This document shows, piece after piece, positions 18,108-26,935 of a stretch of 64,000 nucleotides of DNA. Numbering within the stretch: the first letter of the stretch is position 1; the number at the start of each line of letters is the position of its first letter. Source of the stretch: JANNBN01 sp031430595 (GTDB lineage Bacteria; Actinomycetota; Acidimicrobiia; Acidimicrobiales; JANYDT01); NCBI GenBank assembly GCA_031430595.1, contig JANPBU010000017.1, positions 1 to 64,000 on the forward strand, read 5' to 3'. The notes beneath the pieces are model-generated. The model saw only the letters and a list, made by a program, of their open reading frames with translations, searched no databases and was not told the DNA's origin. A program made the position numbers and the translations under genes.

Positions 18108-18359
18108 TTATCCGGCGGGGAGTACGCCAGGGTTGTCGACGTCGAGGGCGTTGGCCTTGGTTCGGAACTTGTTGTACAAGATCACAGCAATAACGAACGC
18201 TCCGGCAGCGGCTATGGCGATCCAGATCACGTTTTGTACGGTCACGTCACCTCGTTCGTCGTGCCGGGTGTCGTTGTTCAGCCAGTTCGCCGCGGCGGGT
18301 GACACGGCAGCCAGGGTCATAAGTACGCCGACACGGAAGTTGAGAATCTGATCAGACAT
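18108..18359 (-). CDS. Flp/Tad major pilin candidate
   Basis: 83 residues. It has an unusually long N-terminal leader with its own hydrophobic stretch (NFRVGVLMTLAAVSPAAA), then DERGDVTVQNVIWIAIAAAG and a second hydrophobic helix followed by NKFRTKANAL. The short length, Gly before the helix and place between TadC and TadE fit the Flp pilin subunit. The gene is separated from tadC by 98 bases, longer than other gaps in this operon, so it may have its own promoter or processed leader, as major pilins often do. Confidence 0.65.
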   Translation of the reverse strand: MSDQILNFRVGVLMTLAAVSPAAANWLNNDTRHDERGDVTVQNVIWIAIAAAGAFVIAVILYNKFRTKANALDVDNPGVLPAG

Positions 18360-18457
18360 TTGAATTGCCTTTCGGTGGTGCTACTGGTGGATGTGGCGAG
18401 GTGCTGCTTTCTCTATTGCGGAGATCTTGTGAGCTGGATCATGAGTTAGTCGATGCG

Positions 18458-19330
18458 TTAGTTGATGGCTAGGACTTGGGCGAGGGCTGGGGCGATAACG
18501 ACGACCAGGAAGGCGAGGAGCATTCCAATGAGTGGCCCGCCCATGGCTTCTGATGCCCGGTTCGCGGATGCGAGTTGTTCCGATGCAGTCGATGCCCGTA
18601 ACGATTTGGCTTTTGCTTGCAACGAGGCCCGGATTCGTGCGCCGTCGGTTGAAGCAAGTTCGATGGCGGTGACGAGTTCGTTGAGTTCCGGTAGTCGTGC
18701 ACGGTCGGCAAGATCACCAAGTTCGGCCCACTCCGAGCGCCTGCGTACTCGTGCCGAAGCAATGGCATCGCGCATCATGACGAGCCCCGGTGTATCGGCA
18801 GAGCGCACGGCCCGCCACAATGCTTCGTCGATTCCTGCTCCACCGGCAACAAGTTGGGCGACAATGTCAAGGTACGCGGCGAGTTCTTCAATGAAGCGTT
18901 TGCGTCGCCCTGCCGCTTCGGAAGCAAGTGTTGCTTTCGATAGCGCTACGCCGGCTGCGATACCGCTCAACGCACATACCGCGATGATTGTTGGGTTCCA
19001 TGTCGACCCGGACGCCAGCGTTGTGAGTGCGGTTGCCACGATTGGTAGTGCGCCGAGGGCTACACAAAGTTGGATTCGAGATGCAGCAAATTCGTTTCTG
19101 GTCCTGCCCAGCACAGCGAGATCAGCAGCAAGGGTTTCGTTGTCACCGGTTCTCGATGCCAGATTGATGGTTTGGTTCCACAACCCGGTCGGTTGAGGTT
19201 GATGTCGTTGCCCTGCGTTGCGGATCAGATCAGCCAACGCTGGTTTCGGCGGCCGTGCGCCACGCCACATAACGACAAGCCCAGTGGTGATCGTTACGCC
19301 GACGCCAATCCCGGTGATGATGGGGCTCAT
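18458..19330 (-). CDS. TadC-like type II secretion F-domain membrane protein
   Basis: 290 residues. Membrane segments lie at about 5-22, 85-105, 110-130 and at the C-terminus (260-288). The cytoplasmic T2SSF domain includes VAGGAGIDEALWRAVRS and the ELVTAIELASTDGARIRASLQAKAK region typical of TadC. It pairs with TadB to form the inner-membrane platform moved by the TadA ATPase. The start overlaps the tadB-like stop by four bases. Confidence 0.85.
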   Translation of the reverse strand: MSPIITGIGVGVTITTGLVVMWRGARPPKPALADLIRNAGQRHQPQPTGLWNQTINLASRTGDNETLAADLAVLGRTRNEFAASRIQLCVALGALPIVATALTTLASGSTWNPTIIAVCALSGIAAGVALSKATLASEAAGRRKRFIEELAAYLDIVAQLVAGGAGIDEALWRAVRSADTPGLVMMRDAIASARVRRRSEWAELGDLADRARLPELNELVTAIELASTDGARIRASLQAKAKSLRASTASEQLASANRASEAMGGPLIGMLLAFLVVVIAPALAQVLAIN

Positions 19331-20214
19331 GTTGGGAACCCGCCAATCCCGGCAACGTTCGCGGTTGAGTCAAGAATGATTCGTGTACCTACGAGTGGCC
19401 GGGCGAGTCGGGCCATCCACCACATCCCTACGAGTTCAACGGTTCCGGCGATCATCAACACGATTTGCCCGACGGTTTGCGCGTACCAGGTGCCGTAGGA
19501 CGGTTGGGTGCCGATGATGAATACGACCATAACGACGGTGACTGCCACGATTGTGGTTGATGTGGTGCGCATCCGTGAGCGTGATGCTTCGACCCGTTCA
19601 CGTAGCGAGACCTGCTCACGGGCAATTGCGGCGGCCTCACTCAACTGGTCATGCAATACCCCGGAGGATCGTTCTGAGGCGATCTGCAGGGTTGCGGTCA
19701 CGTAGTCAACGGTTGGGTCGGCCAGTTCTTGCCCGAAGCGTCGCAGCCCTTCCCTAAGCCCGCCCATGGTCGTGACGATTCGGAGCCGTTCAACCTCCCC
19801 GGCAATTGGTGATCCGTGCGGCAACGTTTCAGCCGATCGAGTGATGGCTTCCTCGATCCCAGATGCAGCCGACAGCAGGTCTCGTACCGATTCCACCCAC
19901 GATGCAACTGCAGCAACCCGTTTCCGGTCAGCCATTTGCTGGGCCCGTTCGGTTCGCATGGCCGGAACCACCACACCGGCCAGCGTTGCCAGCAAGCCGA
20001 TAGCCCACCACCCAGTCATCGCTGCAACCACAATGCCAACGACCGCGAAACCAAGAAAGGCTCTCAAGTCGACAACCGAATACGTTTTAGGTTTCACAGC
20101 AGGGCGCGTTGCCGGGATTGTGGAAGTTGAGGATCGGAAGCCCATTGCGATGATGAACAATCCAGCGGCGATAAGTGCACCTACCGTTGCACCAAGGAGT
20201 GGCGTTGGGTTCAT
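19327..20214 (-). CDS. TadB-like type II secretion F-domain membrane protein
   Basis: 295 residues. An N-terminal membrane helix (LLGATVGALIAAGLFIIAMGF) is followed by two more around 50-85, a cytoplasmic T2SSF domain (SAASGIEEAITRSAETLP ... LREGLRRFGQELADP ... SLRERVEASRSRMRTT) and C-terminal helices. It forms the inner-membrane platform with the TadC-like protein downstream. Four-base overlaps on both sides show co-translation with the ATPase and tadC genes. Confidence 0.85.
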   Translation of the reverse strand: MNPTPLLGATVGALIAAGLFIIAMGFRSSTSTIPATRPAVKPKTYSVVDLRAFLGFAVVGIVVAAMTGWWAIGLLATLAGVVVPAMRTERAQQMADRKRVAAVASWVESVRDLLSAASGIEEAITRSAETLPHGSPIAGEVERLRIVTTMGGLREGLRRFGQELADPTVDYVTATLQIASERSSGVLHDQLSEAAAIAREQVSLRERVEASRSRMRTTSTTIVAVTVVMVVFIIGTQPSYGTWYAQTVGQIVLMIAGTVELVGMWWMARLARPLVGTRIILDSTANVAGIGGFPT

Positions 20215-21518
20215 GACGCTTCACCAAGAATGAGTCGACGAGGGTCGTAACCAACATCGGAAAGTCGTTGCCGGAGCCGATCCGAAATGTTCCCCGTTGA
20301 TCGCAGCTGACCGTTGTTGTCCCGAGTAAAAACTGCGTTCGTGAGGATCTGTGAACCCTCACGTCCAGTCACTTCACGAATCTGTGTAACGACACGTTTC
20401 CCGGAGCAACGTTCCATGTTGAGGTACACCACAATGTCAACGGCTTGGGAGATGAGATCGGCCGCAACGGATGCTTCGATCCCGATTGCGATCCCAAGCA
20501 GCGTTCGAAGTTTCTCCAATGAGTTTTCCGCTGAGCGGGCGTGGATGGTGGTCATCGAGCCGTCGTTGCCGTTCGTCATTGCCGTCAATACCGGCATCGC
20601 CTCATCACCCGACCGAATTTCTCCGCAAATGATTCGTTTCGGCGACATTCGCAATGCGTGCTTACAAAGCTGGCCGAGCGTTACTTCACCGACACCTTCA
20701 ACATTCGGCAGTCGAGCTTCGAGCGACACCACATCGGGATGGCGAACCATATCTTTGAGATTGAGCTCGGCCGCATCCTCAACGACGACAAGCCGATCGG
20801 TAGCCGGGATCTCATCGCTCAATGCACGAACAAACGTGGTCTTACCGGAGTTCGTCCCTCCACCAACAACCGTATTGAGTTCGGCTCTCACCGTTGCCGA
20901 GCAAAAGTCGGCCGCTTGCGGGGTGAGCGTTCCGAGTCGCACGAGTTCGGTGAGGTTTACGTTGCGGATCACTGCCCGGCGAATCGAGACCGAGACCGAA
21001 TCAGAAACTTCCATTGAAGCGGTGAGCCGCATACCGTTGGAGAGTTGCGCTGAGACCAACGGGTGTGCAGAGTTGAATGCACGCGATGTTCGGGATTGGG
21101 TGACAAGGAGCTGTTGGACAAGTTCGATTACTTCTTGTTCCGACGCAGCGATCTTCCCAAGCGGAATGATCTCACCCGTTACGAGTTCGCCATAAGCATC
21201 GGTGCCATTCACGGCAAGGTTTGCCATGTCTGGCCGATCAAACGGGGCCGTAAACCCACCAGCGTCAAACAGCGCAGCAATGACTTCTCGAACCAGAAGC
21301 TGAAACTCCTCATGGGGCAACGGGGTCTTGCCGGAGACAAGACGATCACGTTCAACAGTACGAACCTGATCCGTCGCCACCGACAACGCATACTGGCGTT
21401 GGTCCATACGTTCCGTTGGCAGACCGTCACGTTGACGTTGCGTCACCCATTCCTGCAACCGGTCACCAACCGCCCGTTTCAGGGTAGACACCAACTCACG
21501 ATCGGTCATGACGCCCAC
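20211..21518 (-). CDS. cpaF: TadA/CpaF-type pilus assembly ATPase
   Basis: 435-residue secretion ATPase of the VirB11/CpaF family. Walker A GGGTNSGKTT lies at 219-228, followed by RLVVVEDAAEL (Asp/Glu box), CKHALRMSPKRIICGEIRSGDE and TTIHARSAENSLEKL (His box). All catalytic motifs look intact. It drives extension, and probably retraction, of the Tad/Flp pilus from the cytoplasmic face. It overlaps the TadZ-like gene by 13 bases; a start at the fourth codon (Met) would reduce that overlap to four. Confidence 0.92.
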   Translation of the reverse strand: MGVMTDRELVSTLKRAVGDRLQEWVTQRQRDGLPTERMDQRQYALSVATDQVRTVERDRLVSGKTPLPHEEFQLLVREVIAALFDAGGFTAPFDRPDMANLAVNGTDAYGELVTGEIIPLGKIAASEQEVIELVQQLLVTQSRTSRAFNSAHPLVSAQLSNGMRLTASMEVSDSVSVSIRRAVIRNVNLTELVRLGTLTPQAADFCSATVRAELNTVVGGGTNSGKTTFVRALSDEIPATDRLVVVEDAAELNLKDMVRHPDVVSLEARLPNVEGVGEVTLGQLCKHALRMSPKRIICGEIRSGDEAMPVLTAMTNGNDGSMTTIHARSAENSLEKLRTLLGIAIGIEASVAADLISQAVDIVVYLNMERCSGKRVVTQIREVTGREGSQILTNAVFTRDNNGQLRSTGNISDRLRQRLSDVGYDPRRLILGEAS

Positions 21519-22312
21519 CGTTGCGACAACGCCTTCAACAGTGTCGGGGTTTCGCGCGCCGACATTGCCGCCGGTTCTGGTTCGCTCGACAGGTTTAACG
21601 GCCGATGCGCGTTACTCACAGCGAGGTCCGTCGCCAACGGCCCATACCAATCGTTGCAGAGCCGGGCCGCTTTCCTTCCTCCAGTTTCGAGGATCTCGGC
21701 AAGTCTCGGCTCAAACGGAAGCGATGCCCCATGGCGGATTCGAAGACGCGGGCCCGCAAACTCAGTCAACGCTTCAACCGTCTCAGCACCCGAGTACGGC
21801 CGATCACCAACGGTCACGATCGACACATCCACCCCAGGGCGAATCCCACGTTCGAGCGCTGCGATAAGTGACGCTGTTGGCCCAAGCGCTTGCGGTGTGG
21901 TGCGGGTCCAGACCACTACCGCATCGGCACGTTGGATCATTGGATGTGTAGCGTCGGTTCGGCCAATATCGACCAGCACATCAATAGATTCGGGCCACGC
22001 ACCAAGCCGGTCGGCAGCCCATTCGATCCCACGCTGCACACTCAACGGTTCCTTAGGTGCACATATCACCCGCTTCGATTCCCCAACTGGGATTGAGCAT
22101 CGTTGGAGGAATGATTCGGTGATCGGTGCCTGTTCCGAAGCAAGGTCCATCAGACCTGGTTCCCAGGTCAACCCGTGACTGAGTGCCCATGTACCGCCCG
22201 ACATGTCTGCCTCAAGTGCAAATACTGGGCGGGGCCAGCAATGCAACAAACCCCACATTCCGAGTGACACCCCAGGGGAACCTTTGGCCGACATCCCCAG
22301 GATCACACTCAC
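21506..22312 (-). CDS. TadZ/CpaE-like MinD-fold protein with degraded P-loop
   Basis: 268 residues. The N-terminus reads VILGMSAKGSPGVSLGMWGL, where a ParA/MinD P-loop (KGGxGKT/S) would sit: the first Lys is kept but the second Gly-Lys-Thr is replaced by Gly-Val-Ser. A FALEADMSGG strand follows, equivalent to the A' motif, and later IDVLVDIGRTDATHP. By position between CpaB and CpaF it is the TadZ localisation factor. Nucleotide hydrolysis is doubtful, though many actinobacterial CpaE-like proteins share this loss. Overlaps the CpaB gene by four bases. Confidence 0.75.
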   Translation of the reverse strand: MSVILGMSAKGSPGVSLGMWGLLHCWPRPVFALEADMSGGTWALSHGLTWEPGLMDLASEQAPITESFLQRCSIPVGESKRVICAPKEPLSVQRGIEWAADRLGAWPESIDVLVDIGRTDATHPMIQRADAVVVWTRTTPQALGPTASLIAALERGIRPGVDVSIVTVGDRPYSGAETVEALTEFAGPRLRIRHGASLPFEPRLAEILETGGRKAARLCNDWYGPLATDLAVSNAHRPLNLSSEPEPAAMSARETPTLLKALSQRWAS

Positions 22313-23202
22313 GGCTGCACCACTTTCACGCCCGGAGCTGGTGCGACCGGTGCCGGCTCGGTCTGACCCGTAGTGGCTGCTGTTTCGGGTGCAACCGACG
22401 CAGGTGTCACTCCGTCGGCCGAACTGTCCGGCTGGCCGTCTTCCGTGGTCGAAGCCTCTGCGGAGGGCTCGTTCGGCGTGATGATTTCAGGTGGTTTCAG
22501 ATCAGTGAAGATCGTGCCGTCATTCGGTATAACGAGTAGGCGAATCAGGTTCCGCGATGCTGCGTCGCCGACCGAGACAGCGATCTCTGTCGGAACCGCA
22601 AGAGTGACAGCACGGCGACCGCTTCCTTCGTTGCCACCCCAAACTTTCCAAACGGTTGCTTCGGTGATCACCGTTGCTGGTTGGTCGATGACGTCGTTCG
22701 GGCTTGAGATGACAAGAACGTTTACCCGGTCGCCGTAACGAAGGTCAGGAGTTGGGAGCGCACCGGGGTCAAGGACCATACCAACCAACACGGTTCCCTC
22801 AGGAGCCGATTGGCGGTTGCGGAACTGGCCGCCGGTCACCAGCGTTCCTTCTTCGATCGGTACTGCTGCGACCCGGCCAATCAACGACGAAGCCTGCCCA
22901 GCCGACATTGACAGAAACGTTGGCGCACCCGACACCTCAACGCTCCGCAGATCTGCCGCCACAATCACCGTGCCAGCTTCCAAGGGATGAGCAGCGGCAA
23001 TCACCAGATGGGTATCTCGGCCGGACCCAAACGCAAGTCCGCCCAACAATCCACCGACGACGACAATCGCCACGCCCGCACCGACTACGTTCGGTTTGGG
23101 TTTCCTGTTCATTCCGGAACTGGCGATGATCGCGTCGAAACGATCCGTCATCTCGCCGCCGTTGCTCGGCTTGGATTTTGGCACGCGCTTAGCTCTGATC
23201 AT
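22309..23202 (-). CDS. CpaB/RcpC-like SAF-domain pilus protein
   Basis: 297 residues. A cytoplasmic lead and one membrane helix (VVGAGVAIVVVGGLLGGLAF, about 39-58) come before a SAF domain: AAHPLEAGTVIVAADLRSVEV and VAAVPIEEGTLVTGGQF, then a beta-rich RcpC-like region containing DRVNVLVISS. The C-terminal 70 residues are Ala/Pro/Glu-rich and low in complexity. It is the periplasmic or wall-spanning part of the Tad machine. An internal Met at residue 18 could be an alternative start. Confidence 0.8.
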   Translation of the reverse strand: MIRAKRVPKSKPSNGGEMTDRFDAIIASSGMNRKPKPNVVGAGVAIVVVGGLLGGLAFGSGRDTHLVIAAAHPLEAGTVIVAADLRSVEVSGAPTFLSMSAGQASSLIGRVAAVPIEEGTLVTGGQFRNRQSAPEGTVLVGMVLDPGALPTPDLRYGDRVNVLVISSPNDVIDQPATVITEATVWKVWGGNEGSGRRAVTLAVPTEIAVSVGDAASRNLIRLLVIPNDGTIFTDLKPPEIITPNEPSAEASTTEDGQPDSSADGVTPASVAPETAATTGQTEPAPVAPAPGVKVVQP

Positions 23203-23210
23203 CAGTACGG

Positions 23211-24089
23211 CTACTTTCTGTTTCCATCAACGGGACACGACGATGCCGAACCACCAACACACGTCACCAACGCCTGCAATTCCTCAACCCGCAACAACGT
23301 TGTCGAATCAGTCACGACCGTTGCCGTATCGGCCACTTCACCGTCGATCGTGGCATTCACCGTCCAAGCGACCGTGACCGCCACCCGGTAGGCACCGTTA
23401 GGTTCATCGATCGATGACTTCATGAACCACAACGGGCACGACAGTTGATCCCAAAACGCTCTCGCCGTGTCATAAGGAAACTGGGCTTGCTCAGAACAAT
23501 CGACACCGTTCGCTTCACCACCAAAGCCAGGGTTCACGTTCACCTCAATCGCCCGAGCCGTCGCTCCACCTCGCCGAATCTCACCGGTCGTGGAACGTAA
23601 GTCCACAGATATTCCCCGGAAGTACACCGGCGGCAACCACACCCACGCCGTTCGCTGCGTCACAAATCGGACATCGTTCTGCCGTTGCAACACCGGGTCC
23701 GGCACGATCGCCGTCCACACCTCTTCTGACGGTGCAACACCCCCTACTCCCGGCACCACTTCTCGAGCTGGCCCAGTTGGGCGACCCGTTACCGTCGAAA
23801 AACACTGCTTCCAAAAATGCTCAACGACTGTCTTCACCCCATCCGCCTCAACGGTTGTGAACACCGACCACCGCCGACAGGTCACCGAACCTGGAGTGAC
23901 CTTGGCCTTCGCCGGGGTCTTTGGTTTGCCGTTCCGCGAGACCGTGTACTTCACGGTGTTTCCCGAGCTTTGCACCTTCACGTCACCTTTGGGCGGGGCT
24001 TTCGGGGCACGGTTTCCCGCCTCTGCTCGTGCTCCGAGAAAGGCAAGGGAAGCCGCGATGATGGTCAGGGAGACGACGCGACTGCGCAC
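23211..24089 (-). CDS. Secreted protein of the Tad operon, unknown function
   Basis: 292 residues with a clear signal peptide (VVSLTIIAASLAFLGARAEA, cleavage likely after AlaGluAla). The mature part is beta-rich with five or more cysteines (VTCRRWS, WKQCF, VDCSEQ, SCPLWF, VTCVGG and SSCPVD near the C-terminus), suggesting disulfides outside the cell. I do not recognise a family. It precedes cpaB by eight bases and its start overlaps the lipoprotein gene by 25 bases, so it belongs to the pilus operon and may be a surface or wall-linked pilus accessory. Confidence 0.7.
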   Translation of the reverse strand: MRSRVVSLTIIAASLAFLGARAEAGNRAPKAPPKGDVKVQSSGNTVKYTVSRNGKPKTPAKAKVTPGSVTCRRWSVFTTVEADGVKTVVEHFWKQCFSTVTGRPTGPAREVVPGVGGVAPSEEVWTAIVPDPVLQRQNDVRFVTQRTAWVWLPPVYFRGISVDLRSTTGEIRRGGATARAIEVNVNPGFGGEANGVDCSEQAQFPYDTARAFWDQLSCPLWFMKSSIDEPNGAYRVAVTVAWTVNATIDGEVADTATVVTDSTTLLRVEELQALVTCVGGSASSCPVDGNRK

Positions 24090-24757
24090 GTGCTTCTCCC
24101 TTCTACTTTGTTCGTTCGATCAGTTCGCGTAACAACCCATTTGCCATCGATCCGCACCAAGTCGACGATCAAGTCATCAACATCCGGTTCAGTTGTACCA
24201 GCGACGATCTCGTTCGTTGACCGCTTCCGCAGAACACCGCCGATGGTCTGACAGTCCTTGAGCACGGCCCGGGCGTCACCAACTGATTGGATCTTCGGCC
24301 CGCTCTTAATGTCTGCGCGCGTACCATCCCAGAACTGGCCTTCGGCAACGTTGAAACGAGCGATTTCGAGCATTCGGTCCAGCGCGTCGCCGGTCATACC
24401 TTTCGGCAACAACTGCTCGGCCTGCTCTGGTTGACGAGATACTGCAACAACCGCCACGAGGTACTGCTCGTATCCAACCAGCACCGCCTCAGCAACCGCT
24501 GACAGCTTCGGCGTTGTAGTTGCCGCCACCGTTGTTGTCGGCGTCCTTGTTGTTGTGACCCGTTTGATCGTTGTTGTTGATCGCGGCTTCTTCGTGGTCG
24601 GCTTCTTTGCCGCCTTCTTCACCTTTGCCGGAGCCTTGGTGGTCTTTGTGCTAGCTGCAGCGCCACTGCACGCCGAACCGAAGAGAACCGTTGCTAGGCA
24701 AACCGCGGTGATACGCGCACTGAGTAATGACCGGGAACCACGCATGGGCTCGGGCAT
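24065..24757 (-). CDS. Putative lipoprotein, first gene of the Tad operon
   Basis: 230 residues from ATG 24757 (the frame runs open to 24979, but the extra part lacks protein character). The signal peptide ends in the lipobox LFGSAC. Next comes a Lys/Thr/Pro-rich wall-spanning stretch with repeated KTTKAP and KKPTTK blocks, then a globular domain with LSAVAEAVLVGYEQYLVAVV. It resembles small actinobacterial lipoproteins whose outer domain is NTF2/SnoaL-like (DLIVDLVRIDGKWVVTR), but that fold is a guess. Starts the minus-strand operon. Confidence 0.6.
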   Translation of the reverse strand: MPEPMRGSRSLLSARITAVCLATVLFGSACSGAAASTKTTKAPAKVKKAAKKPTTKKPRSTTTIKRVTTTRTPTTTVAATTTPKLSAVAEAVLVGYEQYLVAVVAVSRQPEQAEQLLPKGMTGDALDRMLEIARFNVAEGQFWDGTRADIKSGPKIQSVGDARAVLKDCQTIGGVLRKRSTNEIVAGTTEPDVDDLIVDLVRIDGKWVVTRTDRTNKVEGRSTCAVASSP

Positions 24758-24867
24758 CACCGAACCCGCTAGCTCTTGGCGCACCGTCCCGGTCCATCTT
24801 GCACGCGCACCCGAACCACTTGCCTGCCACCGATCCACCCGGGATCGCACAAGGAGTGCCCATATGG

Positions 24868-24892
24868 GTTCATACGAACACTCTATGTGTTC
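24868..24892. promoter_or_regulatory. Overlapping dyads in the divergent intergenic region
   Basis: GTTC-N4-GAAC (24868-24879) overlaps GAACAC-N5-GTGTTC (24876-24892), inside an AT-rich patch of the 306-bp gap (24758-25063) between the minus-strand pilus operon and the plus-strand lipoprotein gene. The three half-sites share GTTC/GAAC and could bind a dimeric regulator controlling both directions. No firm -35/-10 boxes were identified; the rest of the gap shows nothing else. Confidence 0.4.
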
Positions 24893-25063
24893 ATATTCAC
24901 AATTGAAAGGGGATTCACTCACAAACAGTGATATTTCTTTTCGTGGTGTGCGGATGGGCATCATCAGGGTTACCTCCATCTCCTATTCGCCACGCAGGAG
25001 ACGTGAGCGAAATCGAAACTCGAAGAACTGCGCTGAGCGACTGTCCACGCTGACTAGGGAGAC

Positions 25064-25600
25064 ATGCGCAACCTTGCCGCTGCACTCCTCATCCTTACCG
25101 CAACGACCGGGTGCACCACACAGAACCCGGACAATAAGTCCACGGAACACGAAGTTGCCACGACTCATCGGCCCCAAGTAGTCGTTTCCGCACCCTCGCC
25201 AAGTACGACGCCTGTCGTTGCGACTCTGCCCACGGTCCAACCAGGCTCAACCTCGACGCTCACATCCACTTCGATCATCGGTGCACCAACCGCGCCGGCG
25301 ATCCTGAGGAATGGAAGTGGAACGGCGGGAGATGCGGCGAGTGAGTTCGTTGGCTCGTTGCTCGCAGGCAAGGAACCGAGTGGCATAGCCAACGCAGCGG
25401 AATGGGTCAGTGGGTTGGCTGGCGGTGAGGTCATCCAAATCACGATGCTTGCCGACGCTGCTGGGCGTGGCGAAGTTGTCGTGTCGATTGCATTCCCAAC
25501 CGCCGCGGACGGATCCATCACCGACCCGGTCAGCGTTCGCGTCCAGTTGCAACAGACATTGGCTTCGGTGTGGGTCGTCACGGGAATTGGTTACCTATGA
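25064..25600 (+). CDS. Putative lipoprotein of the transfer module
   Basis: 178 residues. Signal peptide MRNLAAALLILTATTGC has a lipobox (TATTGC). A Thr/Ser/Pro-rich linker runs to about residue 75. The C-terminal domain (EFVGSLLAGKEPSGIANAAE ... VWVVTGIGYL) resembles the outer domains of small conjugation lipoproteins. The stop overlaps the next start (ATGA), coupling it to the cell-wall hydrolase. No named family can be given. Confidence 0.65.
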   Translation: MRNLAAALLILTATTGCTTQNPDNKSTEHEVATTHRPQVVVSAPSPSTTPVVATLPTVQPGSTSTLTSTSIIGAPTAPAILRNGSGTAGDAASEFVGSLLAGKEPSGIANAAEWVSGLAGGEVIQITMLADAAGRGEVVVSIAFPTAADGSITDPVSVRVQLQQTLASVWVVTGIGYL

Positions 25601-26679
25601 AACGTGCCCTTGCCGTGTTCGTAGCCGCGACCGTGCTTCCGTTGCTCCTCCTAGCGGGGACTGCACAACTTGTCGTTGTGTTTCTCAAAGGCACAGTCGC
25701 TGGAGCGAACACCGGTGATGCCAATTGCACCGTTCTCACCGACGTCCCCGACGTTCCCGATGAAAGCACGACGACAATCGTCGATGGCACAGCCCCGACA
25801 GTTGCCTCTCCGACCACCGAGCCAGAGCCGCCGAGCCCCGACGGAACCGGGCCTGTCTCCATCGACATCATTTTGGCCACCATTCGCCAACTCGAATCAA
25901 ACAACACCTACACCGCACGCGCTGCCAAAGGAACTGCTTCGGGCGCATACCAATTCGTCGACGGCACCTGGAACAACTACGGCGGCTACCCACAAGCATC
26001 GATCGCGCCACCATCCGTTCAAGACGAACGAGCACGACTCCTCGTAGAACCCCTCCTACGCAAATGGGGACTCTCGGGAATACCAATCGGTTGGTACTAC
26101 CCAGCAGCACTCGGCGACCCCTCATGGCTCGACCTGGTACCGCACCCCGAATACGGCAACAAACTCACGATTCGCGAGTACCAAACCCGATGGCTCGATA
26201 CCTACCGCCAACTCGCAGGCGGAGTACTCCCAATCGATGGATGCAACCTCGCCGGAGGCGGCGGCGTCATCGGCATCGGCAGCGAAATCCCAGCCGACAT
26301 CGCACCCGTCGTTGCCTACGCCGTTGCGCAACTCGGCAAACCCTACGTGTGGGGCGGAGCCGGACCCGACGTTTTCGACTGCTCGGGGCTTACCCTGCGC
26401 GCGTACCAAACCATTGGCATCAACCTTCCCCACAAAAGTTCGCTCCAAGCCGGTTACGGCCGCTCCATCAACTGGCGCACCGAGCCAATCAAAGCCGGCG
26501 ACCTCATCTTCCACCGAGGGTCCATCCCGGTCCACGACAACGGACACGTCGGCATCGCCATCAGCGCAACCCAATGGATCGTCGCCCCCAAATCCGGTGA
26601 CGTCGTATCGCTTCGCTCAATCCCATTCGACCGAGTGCAAACAGTTCGTCGCCTCGTCACCAGTACCCCAACCGCTTGA
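25597..26679 (+). CDS. Transglycosylase-like and NlpC/P60 cell-wall hydrolase (VirB1-like)
   Basis: 360 residues. An N-terminal signal-anchor (about 3-32) is followed by a Thr/Pro-rich linker. A lysozyme-like domain has the RQLESNN motif (Glu100) and TASGAYQFVDGTW. A C-terminal NlpC/P60 peptidase has FDCSG (Cys262) and NGHVGI (His317). The third catalytic position, normally His in a HAP motif, reads VAP here (Val329), so peptidase activity may be altered. Bifunctional hydrolases of this kind open the wall for the mating channel. The operon continues into the excisionase after 18 bases. Confidence 0.85.
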   Translation: MKRALAVFVAATVLPLLLLAGTAQLVVVFLKGTVAGANTGDANCTVLTDVPDVPDESTTTIVDGTAPTVASPTTEPEPPSPDGTGPVSIDIILATIRQLESNNTYTARAAKGTASGAYQFVDGTWNNYGGYPQASIAPPSVQDERARLLVEPLLRKWGLSGIPIGWYYPAALGDPSWLDLVPHPEYGNKLTIREYQTRWLDTYRQLAGGVLPIDGCNLAGGGGVIGIGSEIPADIAPVVAYAVAQLGKPYVWGGAGPDVFDCSGLTLRAYQTIGINLPHKSSLQAGYGRSINWRTEPIKAGDLIFHRGSIPVHDNGHVGIAISATQWIVAPKSGDVVSLRSIPFDRVQTVRRLVTSTPTA

Positions 26680-26697
26680 TCGAAAGGACCAAAGAAG

Positions 26698-26910
26698 ATG
26701 GCCACCACCCGCAATCCCGTCGCAATCGAAAAGCTCTATACGAAAGCAGAAGCCGCCGAACAACTCAACGTGCCAATCCGATTCGTCGAACGATGCGTGT
26801 CACAACGACGAGTGCGAGTCATACGCCTCGGACGACACATCCGTATACCCGAAAGTGCGCTCGCCGAACTAATGACGAGCGGCACCAGCCCAGCACAACC
26901 CGTATACTGA
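26698..26910 (+). CDS. xis: Excisionase-type HTH DNA-binding protein
   Basis: 70 residues. KLYTKAEAAEQLNVPIRFVERCV followed by IRLGRHIRIPESALAELM is the MerR-like winged-helix pattern of phage and ICE excisionases (helix-turn-helix domain 17 family). It has a ribosome site AAAGAAG. Lying just before the integrase, it most likely directs recombination towards excision. Confidence 0.85.
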   Translation: MATTRNPVAIEKLYTKAEAAEQLNVPIRFVERCVSQRRVRVIRLGRHIRIPESALAELMTSGTSPAQPVY

Positions 26911-26935
26911 TGATCAACCTCACAAGGAGAAAGCG

